From positions 496,001 to 560,000 of the forward strand of contig NZ_KB849576.1 of NCBI RefSeq assembly GCF_000368625.1: a stretch of 64,000 nucleotides of DNA. Direction: 5' to 3'. Origin of the DNA: Acinetobacter schindleri CIP 107287. GTDB lineage: Bacteria; Pseudomonadota; Gammaproteobacteria; Pseudomonadales; Moraxellaceae. A program made the translations under genes and the position numbers. Under the pieces are notes generated by a model. The model had not been told where the DNA came from. It saw only the letters and a list, made by a program, of their open reading frames with translations, and ran no database searches. Shown in pieces: positions 45,183 through 54,826 of the stretch (position 1 is its first letter; every line of letters starts with the position of its first letter).

Positions 45183-47387
45183 TTACATTTTTGGATGAGT
45201 GATTTTCCATGCACGGTGAATCTTCTGATTACGCTTGAAATCAGGACCGATGGTTTCATGGGTGATTTCTTCCACATCAAAGAATGCCAAGATTTCTGCA
45301 TCCATTTCAAAGCCACGATAATTATTTGAGAAGTAGAGTGTACCTTCAGTGGTTAAACGGTTCATGGCACGTTTAATCAAAGATAAGTGGTCACGTTGTA
45401 CGTCAAAAGTACCGTAGAATTTCTTCGAGTTTGAGAATGTCGGTGGATCGATAAAGATCAGTTCATACTGCTCATGACCTTCTTTCAGCCATTCGAAACA
45501 GTCAGATGCAAAGAACTGATGTTGCTCATCAGCATGATCTACAGTCAGGCCGTTCAAGACGAAGTTTTCTTTTGACCAGTTCAAATAGGTATTCGACAAA
45601 TCCACACTCGTCGTACTTGCTGCACCACCCAGTGCTGCATGTAAACTTGCCGTAGAGGTATAGCTATACAGATTCAGGAAATGCTTACCTTTGGCCTCTT
45701 TAGCAATACGTAAACGCATTTGACGGTGATCGAGGAACAGACCGGTATCCAGATAATCGGTCAGGTTGACCAGAATCTTGGCTTGACCTTCCTGCACGAT
45801 AAAACGTTTAGACGCCGTGCTTTGTTTGGTGTACTGGTTTTTGCCTTCCTGACGAGCACGGGTCTTGATAAAGATCGCATCACGACCTAAACCTGTCACA
45901 GCACGAATCGCCTGCAAAGCCAGGTTAAAACGTTTTTTAGCTTTTTCAGGATCAATTTTTTTCGGTGGGGCATATTCCTGAACGTGCAGACGCTCACCAT
46001 ACAGGTCTACTGCGATATTAAAATCAGGTAAGTCTGCATCATACAAACGTAGACAGTGAATATTTTCTTTCACCGCCCATTTTTTCAGAGTTTGCATATT
46101 CTTGGTCAGACGGTTGGCAAATTCCATAGCACCTTCGATTGGCTCGAATTGCTGTGGTTGCCAGCTTTCCAGGAATGGACGTACCACTGCAGCCGGTTTA
46201 ACTGTACCGAAACGGATATAGATCGGTAATTTACCGTTCATCAGGCGTAGAATTTGCGGATCATTGAACGCCAAGACATCCGCCTGTTCAACTTGTGACG
46301 CAATCACTGCTGCTTTTTGATTGGGGAAATTCTTTTGCAGCAGATTAGACAAACCTAAGTACAACGCACGGTTAGAAGCCTTGTCACCTAAACGCTCACC
46401 ATAAGGCGGGTTGGTCACGAAGAATACTTTCTTGCCTTCGGCCTGGAAATCAGGCCAGTCATTTAAGGTACGTTCTTCGATCATAATCTGGTCAAGCGCT
46501 GATTCAAAACCTGCCGCAATGATATTTTGCTTGGTGGCTTTTACCGCTTCCCAGTCAGCATCGAAGGCATAAAATTTTGGTAATGGATTTTCCAGCGCAG
46601 CTTTATGACGTTCAGCAGCTTCGGCTTTAATACCCATCCACAGTTCATGATCATGACCATTCCAGCCGTTAAAGCCGAAACGACGTACCAGGCCTGGTGC
46701 ACGATCAGTCAGAATCATTAAAGATTCAATAATAAAGGTACCTGAACCACACATAGGATCAACCACGATATCCGGGTTGATGTCTTTCAGGCCACCTTTT
46801 TGCAGGATCGCTGCTGCCAGGTTTTCTTTGATTGGTGCTTCAGTCATAAAGCGACGATAGCCACGTTTATGCAGCGAATCACCAGAAAGGTCCAGACAGT
46901 AGGTATGGGCTTTTTTACCAGCCAGAATATACATAGTGATTTCTGGCTGTTTGGTATCGATACTTGGACGTTTACCCACGGCTTCCATAAAGGAATCCAC
47001 GACACCATCTTTAGCACGCAAAGTGGCAAATTGGGTATTGACCTTGATATCACGTTCGACATGCAGACGAATTGCGAAGGTACTTTGTGGTGCAAAAATT
47101 AGTGACCAGTCAAAGCTGATTGCACCTTCATAAAGCTCTTCAGCCACATCACGCGCATCATGGGAGAATTCAATTTCATGTGTGTGGATTGGCATCAGGA
47201 CACGTGAAGCCAGACGCGACCACATACAGATGCGGTACGCATTTTCCAGTGTACCTTTAAAGGTCAGACGACCCGGGAAACGTTCAATATCCTGAACACC
47301 TAAACCTTTGATTTCTTCTTCTAATAAGGTTTCCAGACCATCGGCACAGGTGACCCAATAATTGCTTAAACGTGAAGAGGTATTCAT
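45183..47387 (-). CDS. rlmL: fused 23S rRNA methyltransferase RlmKL
   Basis: A 734-residue fusion of two Rossmann methyltransferases. The N-terminal half has a THUMP domain (about 45-155) and the RlmL catalytic domain with NPPYGERLG near residue 320, which makes m2G2445. The C-terminal half is RlmK, with DPPTFSNSKK near residue 655, which makes m7G2069. Both modify 23S rRNA during 50S assembly. The fused form is usual for gamma-proteobacteria (E. coli is 702 residues). Monocistronic, leftward. Start ATG at 47385-47387. Confidence 0.95.
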   Translation of the reverse strand: MNTSSRLSNYWVTCADGLETLLEEEIKGLGVQDIERFPGRLTFKGTLENAYRICMWSRLASRVLMPIHTHEIEFSHDARDVAEELYEGAISFDWSLIFAPQSTFAIRLHVERDIKVNTQFATLRAKDGVVDSFMEAVGKRPSIDTKQPEITMYILAGKKAHTYCLDLSGDSLHKRGYRRFMTEAPIKENLAAAILQKGGLKDINPDIVVDPMCGSGTFIIESLMILTDRAPGLVRRFGFNGWNGHDHELWMGIKAEAAERHKAALENPLPKFYAFDADWEAVKATKQNIIAAGFESALDQIMIEERTLNDWPDFQAEGKKVFFVTNPPYGERLGDKASNRALYLGLSNLLQKNFPNQKAAVIASQVEQADVLAFNDPQILRLMNGKLPIYIRFGTVKPAAVVRPFLESWQPQQFEPIEGAMEFANRLTKNMQTLKKWAVKENIHCLRLYDADLPDFNIAVDLYGERLHVQEYAPPKKIDPEKAKKRFNLALQAIRAVTGLGRDAIFIKTRARQEGKNQYTKQSTASKRFIVQEGQAKILVNLTDYLDTGLFLDHRQMRLRIAKEAKGKHFLNLYSYTSTASLHAALGGAASTTSVDLSNTYLNWSKENFVLNGLTVDHADEQHQFFASDCFEWLKEGHEQYELIFIDPPTFSNSKKFYGTFDVQRDHLSLIKRAMNRLTTEGTLYFSNNYRGFEMDAEILAFFDVEEITHETIGPDFKRNQKIHRAWKITHPKM

Positions 47388-47570
47388 AAAATAGAGAGAC
47401 CGGAAAAGAATAAATAAAAACTGCGCTCAGTTTACCGTATTTTGCCTTTTAAAGCTTTTGAAATTGTTTCGATTGGCTTTGAAATTTCACCTGAACAAGC
47501 CCGCTACAATGAAATAAATATTAAATACATGATAAGTGAATCAAATTGGTATGGAAATTGCTCCTTATAC

Positions 47571-47614
47571 AAAATGAGACTGTAGCCACTGGGGAGGGGC
47601 TACAGTCTCATTTT
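47571..47614 (+). terminator. perfect 17-bp hairpin with T tract, upstream of a small gene
   Basis: AAAATGAGACTGTAGCC (47571-47587) and GGCTACAGTCTCATTTT (47598-47614) are exact complements around ACTGGGGAGG. T47611-T47616 follow on the right arm. It has every feature of an intrinsic terminator but no gene before it on this strand, and it ends 21 bases before the next start. It could be an attenuator or the end of a small RNA; it is also symmetric enough to act leftward. Confidence 0.85.
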
Positions 47615-47635
47615 TTAAATAATTGGGGGTTTAAA

Positions 47636-47962
47636 ATGGTAAATGGGGATAGCTTTTCAATTGCAACTTTAATTTATGCGCGTTTAAGACGTATTTCCGG
47701 TCGTGTAATTGATGCAATCTACCTGTCTGAAAATAAAGACTATGCAAAGCATGTGATTGAGCTGGCTATAGCAACTCAAGATGAGGAGTTATCACGACTG
47801 GTAGAAAAATTAAGACAGGTTTTCGATCTGTCTATGGATCAGGATGAATCTCTAACAGATACAACTCAGCATGTTCAGGATGACTGGATTGTAGTGGAAC
47901 CGACACAAGAAGATATTCATCGCGCCCAAGTTGCCCATCGTTATATTGGCGCATTGCGCTAA
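47636..47962 (+). CDS. conserved-looking hypothetical protein, 108 residues
   Basis: A soluble 108-residue protein. The first half looks helical (FSIATLIYARLRRISGRVIDAIYLSENKDYA), the middle has a Glu/Arg-rich helix, and the C-terminus (DDWIVVEPTQEDIHRAQVAHRYIGALR) is distinctive. No signal peptide or known motif. The ATG at 47636 follows GGGGG; a frame extending back to 47546 runs through the hairpin and is unlikely. I do not recognise the family. The hairpin just upstream suggests regulated expression. A terminator follows at 47972-48008. Confidence 0.7.
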   Translation: MVNGDSFSIATLIYARLRRISGRVIDAIYLSENKDYAKHVIELAIATQDEELSRLVEKLRQVFDLSMDQDESLTDTTQHVQDDWIVVEPTQEDIHRAQVAHRYIGALR

Positions 47963-47971
47963 GCTGGTTAT

Positions 47972-48008
47972 GAGTGCAGATGCACCAGACTGATGCACTC
48001 ATTTTTTT
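47972..48008 (+). terminator. terminator of the 108-residue gene
   Basis: GAGTGCA (47972-47978) pairs with TGCACTC (47994-48000), followed by A and seven T. Confidence 0.8.
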
Positions 48009-48152
48009 GCATGCAAAAAAATAGCAATCTGAGAAAAAGGTTAAATTATCTTATTGAAAAAATACATAGGAATTTCAAAATCAATTTTTATTATCAAGTC
48101 GGTTTTTGTACAAGTAGCCGATTTCCCAAGTGCGAACAGAAGTGAATCTCTG

Positions 48153-48158
48153 TATAAT
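48153..48158 (+). promoter_or_regulatory. -10 element of pyrB
   Basis: TATAAT at 48153-48158, 29 bases before the pyrB start codon. No strong -35; no attenuator-like leader peptide was seen. Confidence 0.5.
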
Positions 48159-48187
48159 ACGTTGACTTAACGTATAAGGAATCTCTC

Positions 48188-49204
48188 ATGCACTTGGCTG
48201 CATTGCATACACCGAGCCAGATTCAACTCAATAAAGAAGGCAATCTAAAACACTTCTTGACTATCGAAGGTCTTTCTAAAGAAACTCTTACAAAAATACT
48301 GGACACTGCGGCGTCCTTTTTTAATGACCAAAATCAGCTCATTACCAATAATTTGCTCGAAGGGCGAACGGTAATGAACCTCTTCTTCGAAAACTCTACC
48401 CGTACTCGTACCACTTTTGAAGCAGCTGCAAAGCGCCTTTCTGCTAACGTTCTTAATATCGATATCGCACGTTCAAGTACCTCTAAAGGTGAAACGCTGC
48501 GTGATACCTTGTGGAACCTTGAAGCAATGGCAGCGGACATTTTCGTGGTACGTCATTCATCTTCTGGTGCAGCGCATTTTATTGCCAAAGATGTCTGCCC
48601 AAATCTGGCCATCATTAATGCGGGGGATGGCCGTCATGCCCATCCAACCCAAGCCATGTTAGATATGCTCACGATTCGCCGTGAGACTAAAAAGAATTTT
48701 GAAGATATTTCAATTGCGATTATCGGTGACATCAAGCACTCACGTGTAGCGCGTTCGGATGTCGCAGCTTTGCAAACCTTGGGCTGTAAAGATATTCGTG
48801 TTATTGCACCCAATACTTTACTTCCTTATGGCTTCGATGATTACGGTCCAGAAGTTCGTTTGTTCAATAATATGGAAGACGGCATCAAAGACTGCGACGT
48901 GATCATTACCTTACGTATTCAGAACGAGCGGATTGATTCACCAGCGCTATCTTCACAGGCTGAATTCTACAAAATGTATGGCCTGAATAAAGAACGTCTT
49001 GCCATGGCGAAACCCGATTGTATCGTGATGCATCCGGGTCCAATGAACCGTGGTGTAGAGATTGATTCCAGTATCGCAGATGGTCCACAGTCAGTGATTC
49101 TGAATCAGGTGACCAACGGGATTGCAGTACGTATGGCGGTGTTGGCACTTTCAATGCAGGGCCAGCTCCAGGAACAAGGTTTGATTGAAGCGATTGCGGT
49201 ATAA
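48188..49204 (+). CDS. pyrB: aspartate carbamoyltransferase catalytic subunit
   Basis: A 338-residue transcarbamylase that joins carbamoyl phosphate and aspartate in pyrimidine synthesis. The carbamoyl-phosphate motif is [13 protein letters not shown] (about residue 63) and the [12 protein letters not shown] and [11 protein letters not shown] blocks are canonical. The N-terminus is about 20-25 residues longer than in E. coli PyrB, as in the class A enzymes that form a dodecamer with a dihydroorotase-like partner. That partner, pyrC', follows after 10 bases. No pyrI is present. Confidence 0.96.
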   Translation: MHLAALHTPSQIQLNKEGNLKHFLTIEGLSKETLTKILDTAASFFNDQNQLITNNLLEGRTVMNLFFENSTRTRTTFEAAAKRLSANVLNIDIARSSTSKGETLRDTLWNLEAMAADIFVVRHSSSGAAHFIAKDVCPNLAIINAGDGRHAHPTQAMLDMLTIRRETKKNFEDISIAIIGDIKHSRVARSDVAALQTLGCKDIRVIAPNTLLPYGFDDYGPEVRLFNNMEDGIKDCDVIITLRIQNERIDSPALSSQAEFYKMYGLNKERLAMAKPDCIVMHPGPMNRGVEIDSSIADGPQSVILNQVTNGIAVRMAVLALSMQGQLQEQGLIEAIAV

Positions 49205-49214
49205 GGAATAAGTC

Positions 49215-50453
49215 ATGTCTATTGTTAAAATTGAGAATGTTCGAGTTCTAGACCCAATCGAAAAAACTGACAGTGTACAAACAGTTTATCTGGAAAATGG
49301 TAAGCGTATTGCTGAAACTGCAAATGTGTCAGAAACGATTAATGGTCAAGGTAAATGGCTGATGCCTACTATGGTCGATCTGTGTGCACGTTTACGTGAA
49401 CCTGGTCAGCAACAGCATGGTACCTTGAAATCTGAAGGCAAGGCAGCACGTGAAAACGGTATTCTGCATGTGTTTACGCCACCTGATTCAAAGCCAATCG
49501 TACAGGACAATGGTGCCTTGATTCATGGTCTGGTTGAAAAAGCCATGCTGGATGGCGGCATCTATCTGGAAGTGATTGGTGCGCAGACACAAGGTTTAAA
49601 TGGACAACAGCCGGCAAATATGGCGGGTCTGAAAAAAGGTGGTTGTAGTGCTGTATCCAATGCCAGCGCGCCGTTTGCCAATGATGATGTAGTCCTGCGT
49701 ACCCTAGAATATGCAGCAGGTCTTAACCTGACTGTAGTGTTCTATGCAGAAGAACCGCAAATTGCCAAAGATGGCTGTGTGCATGAGGGTTTTATTGCAT
49801 CACGTCAAGGTTTACCAATGATTCCGGCACTGGCAGAGACTGTCGCGATTGCTAAATATCTGCTGATGATTGAAGCGACTAAAGTGCATGCACACTTTGG
49901 TTTGTTATCTTGTGGTGCTTCGGTTGAGCTGATCCGCATTGCCAAAGAAAAAGGTCTCCCAGTAACATGTGATGTGGCGATGCATCAGTTACATTTAACT
50001 GATGCACTGATTGACGGCTTTAACTCACTGGCTCATGTTCGTCCGCCATTACGTTCTGAATCAGATAAAGAGTTACTGCGTCAAGGCGTGAAGTCTGGAG
50101 TGATTGATGCGATCTGTACCCATCACGAACCACTCAGCAGCTCTGCAAAAATGGCGCCGTTTGCAGAAACTCAGCCTGGCTTTACTGCATTTGATACCTT
50201 CCTTCCATTTGGTTTGCAACTGATCAAAGAAGGTCTGTTTAGTCCATTGGAATGGGTAGAGAAAGTGACGATTGCACCTGCCAAGGTCGCTAAAATGCAA
50301 GAGCGCTGGATGAATGAGGCAGGTTGGGTGCTGCTTGATCCTGAAATAGAATGGACTTTGACGAAAGAGAGCATTGTGTCACAAGGTAAAAATACACCAT
50401 TGATCAATCAAAAGGTTAAAGGAAAAGTTTTACAAAGCTTTGTGCCAGCATAA
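49215..50453 (+). CDS. pyrC': dihydroorotase-like PyrC' (non-catalytic)
   Basis: A 412-residue amidohydrolase-fold protein related to dihydroorotase. The diagnostic metal motif HxH near residue 60 is replaced (VDLCARLREPG rather than VDxHVHLREPG), so two zinc ligands are missing and dihydroorotase activity is not expected. In Pseudomonas the equivalent pyrC' product is known to be inactive and needed to assemble active aspartate transcarbamylase. Gene order and short gap after pyrB support the same role here. A functional pyrC must lie elsewhere. Terminator at 50478-50502. Confidence 0.9.
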   Translation: MSIVKIENVRVLDPIEKTDSVQTVYLENGKRIAETANVSETINGQGKWLMPTMVDLCARLREPGQQQHGTLKSEGKAARENGILHVFTPPDSKPIVQDNGALIHGLVEKAMLDGGIYLEVIGAQTQGLNGQQPANMAGLKKGGCSAVSNASAPFANDDVVLRTLEYAAGLNLTVVFYAEEPQIAKDGCVHEGFIASRQGLPMIPALAETVAIAKYLLMIEATKVHAHFGLLSCGASVELIRIAKEKGLPVTCDVAMHQLHLTDALIDGFNSLAHVRPPLRSESDKELLRQGVKSGVIDAICTHHEPLSSSAKMAPFAETQPGFTAFDTFLPFGLQLIKEGLFSPLEWVEKVTIAPAKVAKMQERWMNEAGWVLLDPEIEWTLTKESIVSQGKNTPLINQKVKGKVLQSFVPA

Positions 50454-50477
50454 ATCAGTTCCTGATTGTTTTTATTA

Positions 50478-50502
50478 AAGTCAGCTGCGGCTGGCTTTTT
50501 TT
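50478..50502 (+). terminator. terminator of pyrB-pyrC'
   Basis: AAGTCAGC pairs with GCTGGCTT (one G-T pair) around TGCG, followed by a T run. Confidence 0.75.
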
Positions 50503-50637
50503 ATTTTGGTAAACATATCATTAACTAGCACTATTGAAATGTTATGATTTTCATACAACTATTTACATTTTCTAAAAAGATCGGGTCTTAAACTGAATAA
50601 ATATTAATCATTAAAAAATCAAAAGAATGGTGACTTT

Positions 50638-52131
50638 ATGAATGACGACCTGATTCAACGATTAAAATATCATGTTACTCCGAGGGTGCTGCAAGGCGAA
50701 ACAGAATATGTTGCTGCCAAAGAGCAGGCGCTGGCGCAATTTTATCCTATTTTCCTGAGTATATTGCGTGTGCATCCGGAACAGGCAGAAACTCTCAGTC
50801 AGCAATTAAATCCAAAGATTAGTGAATTGTTCACAGAAAAACCTGAAATCAAACAACGTCTGCTCGAGCATCTGGCCAGCCTGTCCGATAGCGTGCCACA
50901 AGAGCAGCTTGAACAGACCTTAAACCGTTCGATTAAACCAACTATTGAGTATCTAAAAACAGAAGCTGATGCATCTAATCCTGATGCAATTAATTATGTA
51001 ATTGAAACCAATAATGATTCAATTCAAAAAGCGTTGCCGACCTGGGCATCACAGCTGTTACTTGCTATAGGTGCATCGCCACTGGTTGGCCATCATCCAA
51101 CACCTGTACCGGGAATTGATCCTGAACCTGTTGAACCAGCGATTCAAAAAGAAAGAAGATCACGTTTTTTAATTCCGGTCATTGCCTTTATTATCGTGGC
51201 TGCTTTAATTATGTTCTTCTTCCGAGGCTGTACACGTGATGATGATCCAGATGATATCCGGGATATGCAAAATGCATCTAAAGCAGTCGCAACTGAAACT
51301 GCATTTCTAAAATTAAGTACTGGAAGTGAGGGGCAGATTACTAGCTGTCAGGTACAGATTAATGATCCTCAGTATATGGAAATTCTACAAAACGAGATCA
51401 AACAGATTTTTAATTATAATATCGGTTGCGGTTCAGAAAATAATGATAATTACCATTCTGAATTCACCGATCAGGATACGATTCCATCTGTATTAAAAGC
51501 AATGCAGGGTGTGCCAAATGTCAGCTTGCATTGGGAAGGAAAACAGGTTTCTGTACAAGCCGGGAATTCAGCCGATGCTGAACGTATTGCAGGTGAAATT
51601 CGCCAGCTAGCAAAAAATATGACGGTCATTACCCAAAAACCTATTAGTACTGCAAAGGCGATTAATACGCCGAGCAATGAAGCTGAAAAAGTCTTGGCAA
51701 GTATGCCTATAGAACAAATCCAAGCCTTAGATGTTGCGACAGCTTTAAATCTGCAAGCAATTAACTTTGCTCCAGGTTCAACTGAAATCCCGACCATCAA
51801 CCAGTCGATTCTGGATCAGACAGCAGCTTTAATGAAACGTGCGCCACAAGTTCATTTACGAGTGATTGGTCACACAGATGCTCAAGGCGATGAAGAACTA
51901 AATAAACAACTTTCTTTACAGCGTGCTCAGGCGATTGTTAACTATCTGGTAAAACAGGGGGTCGATCCTGCCCAGTTGAATGCGATAGGTATGGGGCCGG
52001 CTCAACCCAATGCATCAAATGCTAAAGATGTAGACCGTTATAAAAACCGTCGTATTGCCTTTGAAGTCATGAATACCAATACCGGGACTGTACGTGCGGT
52101 CGATGACCAAGGTGTAAAACAGAAGGTGTAA
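50638..52131 (+). CDS. inner-membrane anchored OmpA-domain protein
   Basis: A 497-residue bitopic protein. The N-terminal about 165 residues are soluble, helical and probably cytoplasmic. One membrane helix follows at about 177-196, flanked by RRSR and RGCTRDDDPDD. A periplasmic segment (about 215-335) contains BON-like alpha/beta repeats (LQNEIKQIF, VSLHWEGKQVSVQAG). The C-terminal OmpA/MotB domain (about 370-485) has the peptidoglycan-binding pattern IGHTDAQGDEELN and NRRIAFEV. It should tether the inner membrane to the cell wall. The layout resembles ArfA-type BON-OmpA proteins, but function is unknown. Confidence 0.82.
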   Translation: MNDDLIQRLKYHVTPRVLQGETEYVAAKEQALAQFYPIFLSILRVHPEQAETLSQQLNPKISELFTEKPEIKQRLLEHLASLSDSVPQEQLEQTLNRSIKPTIEYLKTEADASNPDAINYVIETNNDSIQKALPTWASQLLLAIGASPLVGHHPTPVPGIDPEPVEPAIQKERRSRFLIPVIAFIIVAALIMFFFRGCTRDDDPDDIRDMQNASKAVATETAFLKLSTGSEGQITSCQVQINDPQYMEILQNEIKQIFNYNIGCGSENNDNYHSEFTDQDTIPSVLKAMQGVPNVSLHWEGKQVSVQAGNSADAERIAGEIRQLAKNMTVITQKPISTAKAINTPSNEAEKVLASMPIEQIQALDVATALNLQAINFAPGSTEIPTINQSILDQTAALMKRAPQVHLRVIGHTDAQGDEELNKQLSLQRAQAIVNYLVKQGVDPAQLNAIGMGPAQPNASNAKDVDRYKNRRIAFEVMNTNTGTVRAVDDQGVKQKV

Positions 52132-52189
52132 ATTTAAGACTAAAGAACGGTTTATTTAAATAGCCTATTTAACTAGATTGATCAAAATG

Positions 52190-52218
52190 AAAAGGACGAA
52201 TTGCTTCGTCCTTTTTTT
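52190..52218 (+). terminator. terminator of the OmpA-domain gene
   Basis: AAAAGGACGAA (52190-52200) pairs with TTCGTCCTTTT around TTGC, then further T. Confidence 0.9.
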
Positions 52219-52257
52219 ATTGGCATGCTGTGCGCAATTGATCAGGAATATGAGTAA

Positions 52258-53037
52258 ATGCGGATTACTATCATCGGGGCAGGGCGAGTGGCTTATCATC
52301 TTACCCGTGTATTGTCAGTACAGCATGAGATTGTGCAGATTTATAGCCGGACCTTGGAAAAAGCACAGCAATTGGCAGATCAATTCCAGGCACAGGCAAT
52401 TGAAAAGCCTGAGCAACTGGATAATCGTGTGGATCTGGTCATTATTGCGGTTAGTGACCAGTCAATTGCCATGGTTATTGAACAGATTCATCCATATTTA
52501 CCGAATAACCTGATCGTACATACTTCCGGCAGTACTCATTTAGATGTGCTGAAACAAATCCATGTACGTGCTGGTGTATTCTATCCATTACAAACCTTTA
52601 GTCTGGAACGTGAGATTAACTGGGAAAATACACCTTTATTTATCGAAGCACATGATCGCGAAGACCAAAATATCCTTCAAAATTTAGCAACTAGCCTAAG
52701 CGGTAGAGTTTATTCGTATAGTTCAGCGCAACGCCTAAGTCTGCATTTAGCTGCAGTCTTTGCATGTAATTTTAGTAACTACTGTTACGACATGGCCAAA
52801 CAGGTAGTCGATGCACAGCAAGTGGATTTTGGTCTGCTTTATCCATTAATTCTGGAAACAGCAAATAAAGCGACACAGAATGATCCACGCCAGATGCAGA
52901 CAGGTCCTGCTATGCGGAGAGATCAAAATATTCTGAATATGCATCAATCCATGCTGGAACAGTCACAACGTGGTGATCTGGCAGAAGTATATGCCTTGAT
53001 GAGTCAGCAGATCCTGCAACGCCATCAAGCTTCCTGA
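52258..53037 (+). CDS. Rossmann-fold/DUF2520 protein
   Basis: A 259-residue NAD(P)-binding protein. The N-terminal Rossmann fold begins IIGAGRVAYHL, followed by VDLVIIAVSDQSI and IVHTSGS, features of F420- or NADP-dependent oxidoreductase-like enzymes. The C-terminal helical half is DUF2520. It resembles ketopantoate or prephenate dehydrogenase-type folds, but no substrate is known. It overlaps no neighbour; the ATG at 52258 follows the terminator closely, so a promoter must lie within or before that hairpin. Confidence 0.85.
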   Translation: MRITIIGAGRVAYHLTRVLSVQHEIVQIYSRTLEKAQQLADQFQAQAIEKPEQLDNRVDLVIIAVSDQSIAMVIEQIHPYLPNNLIVHTSGSTHLDVLKQIHVRAGVFYPLQTFSLEREINWENTPLFIEAHDREDQNILQNLATSLSGRVYSYSSAQRLSLHLAAVFACNFSNYCYDMAKQVVDAQQVDFGLLYPLILETANKATQNDPRQMQTGPAMRRDQNILNMHQSMLEQSQRGDLAEVYALMSQQILQRHQAS

Positions 53038-53174
53038 ACCTGAAAAATATATAGGTAACTGAATTGCATGCAGATTTCTCGATCAAGCATCGAGTTTAAT
53101 TCTGAATATCAATTGTTCTATTTTCAGAAAATATCTTAAGTTGAGAAGATAATAATGAAAATGGAACAATAACA

Positions 53175-54784
53175 ATGCAACAGGAATTTGACTACATCAT
53201 TATTGGTGGAGGGAGCGCGGGATGCGTACTGGCCAGCCGTCTCAGTGAAGATCCCACTATTTCTGTCTTTTGGAAGCAGGTGGGCATGGCAATGCCTGGA
53301 CAGTAAATATTCCGGCAGCCTGTGTCATGAGTTTACCAACCAAAATTAACAACTGGGCTTTTGAAACCGTTCCACAAAAAGGATTGAATGGACGTAAAGG
53401 TTATCAGCCACGTGGTAAATGTCTGGGGGGTTCCTCAGCAATTAATGCCATGATTTATATCCGTGGCAATCGTGCCGATTATGATGATTGGGCAGCACAA
53501 GGCTGTACTGGCTGGTCTTATGATGAAGTACTGCCATATTTTATCCGATCTGAGAATAACCATCGCATTCAGAATGAATATCATGGTAATGCAGGCCCTT
53601 TACATGTATCCGATGTGCAAACAGACAGTATTTTCCATGAGCGATATTTACAGGCAGCACGTGAGCAGGGCTATCCAGTGCTGGATGATTTTAATGGTGC
53701 AGAGCAGGAAGGCTTAGGGGTTTATCAGGTGACTCATGATAATGGTGAGCGTTGTAGCGCAGCTCGAGCTTATCTGTTTCCACATTTGAATCGTCCGAAT
53801 TTGACCATATGGACTAAAGCCACCACGCATAAAATTATAATCGAACAAAAAGCGGCAGTTGGGGTGCAGGTGCAACATGCGGGTCAATTAAAAACGTTAC
53901 GAGCACGACAGGAAGTTTTGCTCTCGGCAGGTGCTATGCAATCTCCACACCTATTGATGCTATCTGGAATTGGTGATGCTGAAGAACTGAAACAACACGG
54001 TATCGAGCTCAAGCACCACTTGCCAGGGGTTGGAAAGAATTTTCATGATCACCCCGATTTTATTTTCGGCTATAGCGTCAAGGAATTTGCCGGAACTTTC
54101 GGGATATCCATGTCAGGTTCACTGGATATGTTTAAGCAGATTGGGCGATATCGCAGTGAACGCCGCGGCATGATTGCGTCTAATTTTGCTGAATGTGGAG
54201 GATTCATTAAAAGCTCGCCAGCACTGAAAATTCCCAATCTGCAACTGCATTTCGTGGTGGCATTAGTGGATGACCATGCACGTAAGTTCCGCAGAAACCA
54301 CGGTATTTCCTGTCATGTCTGTTTATTAAATCCACGCAGCCGTGGTTCAATTAAACTGAGCGGGCCAAATATTCATGATCCGCTATTGATTGATCCAAAT
54401 TTCTTGAACGATGAACGCGATTTGGATGATCTGGTCCAAGGCTTTAAACTGACACAAAAATTGATGCAGTCACCATCGCTTTCCAGTCTGTATAAGCAGG
54501 ATTTATTTACTGCGCAGGTAAAAAATGATGAGGATATTCGGGAAATCCTGCGCAATCGGGTAGATACGGTGTATCACCCAGTCGGTAGTTGCAAGATGGG
54601 CGTTGATGATATGTCTGTAGTCGATCCTGAATTATGTGTCTATGGCATTCAAAATCTGCGGGTGATTGATGCTTCAGTCATGCCATCGGTCGTGAATGGC
54701 AATACCAATGCACCAACAATTATGATTGCAGAAAAAGCTGTGGATCTGATCCAGGCAAGACAGCAAACATCGAAAGTTGCTTAA
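53175..54784 (+). pseudogene. frameshifted GMC oxidoreductase (choline/alcohol dehydrogenase type)
   Basis: A FAD-dependent GMC-family enzyme broken near 53265. Frame one starts at ATG 53175 and encodes the FAD-binding motif [23 protein letters not shown], then runs to a stop at about 53304. Frame two opens at 53270 and continues from EAGG to the C-terminus with all later family features (GGSSAINAMIYIRGN, YHPVGSCKMG, NGNTNAPTIMIAEKA). One or four bases are missing; loss of one TGTC copy would restore ISVCLLEAGG exactly. It is either a recent pseudogene, a slippage-variable gene, or a sequencing error. The aldehyde dehydrogenase lies 42 bases downstream. Confidence 0.88.
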
Positions 54785-54826
54785 AAATATGAGAATTTCT
54801 TTTTACAGAATAAATAGGGACCGTAT

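Noticed and set aside
47546..47635. N-terminal extension of the 108-residue protein
   Set aside because: It would translate through a perfect terminator-like hairpin. The ATG at 47636 is better placed.
53270..54784. GMC oxidoreductase as an intact gene starting at 53270
   Set aside because: The start would be a TTG inside the FAD domain without an SD, and the essential FAD-binding motif lies upstream in another frame. A frameshifted gene explains both.
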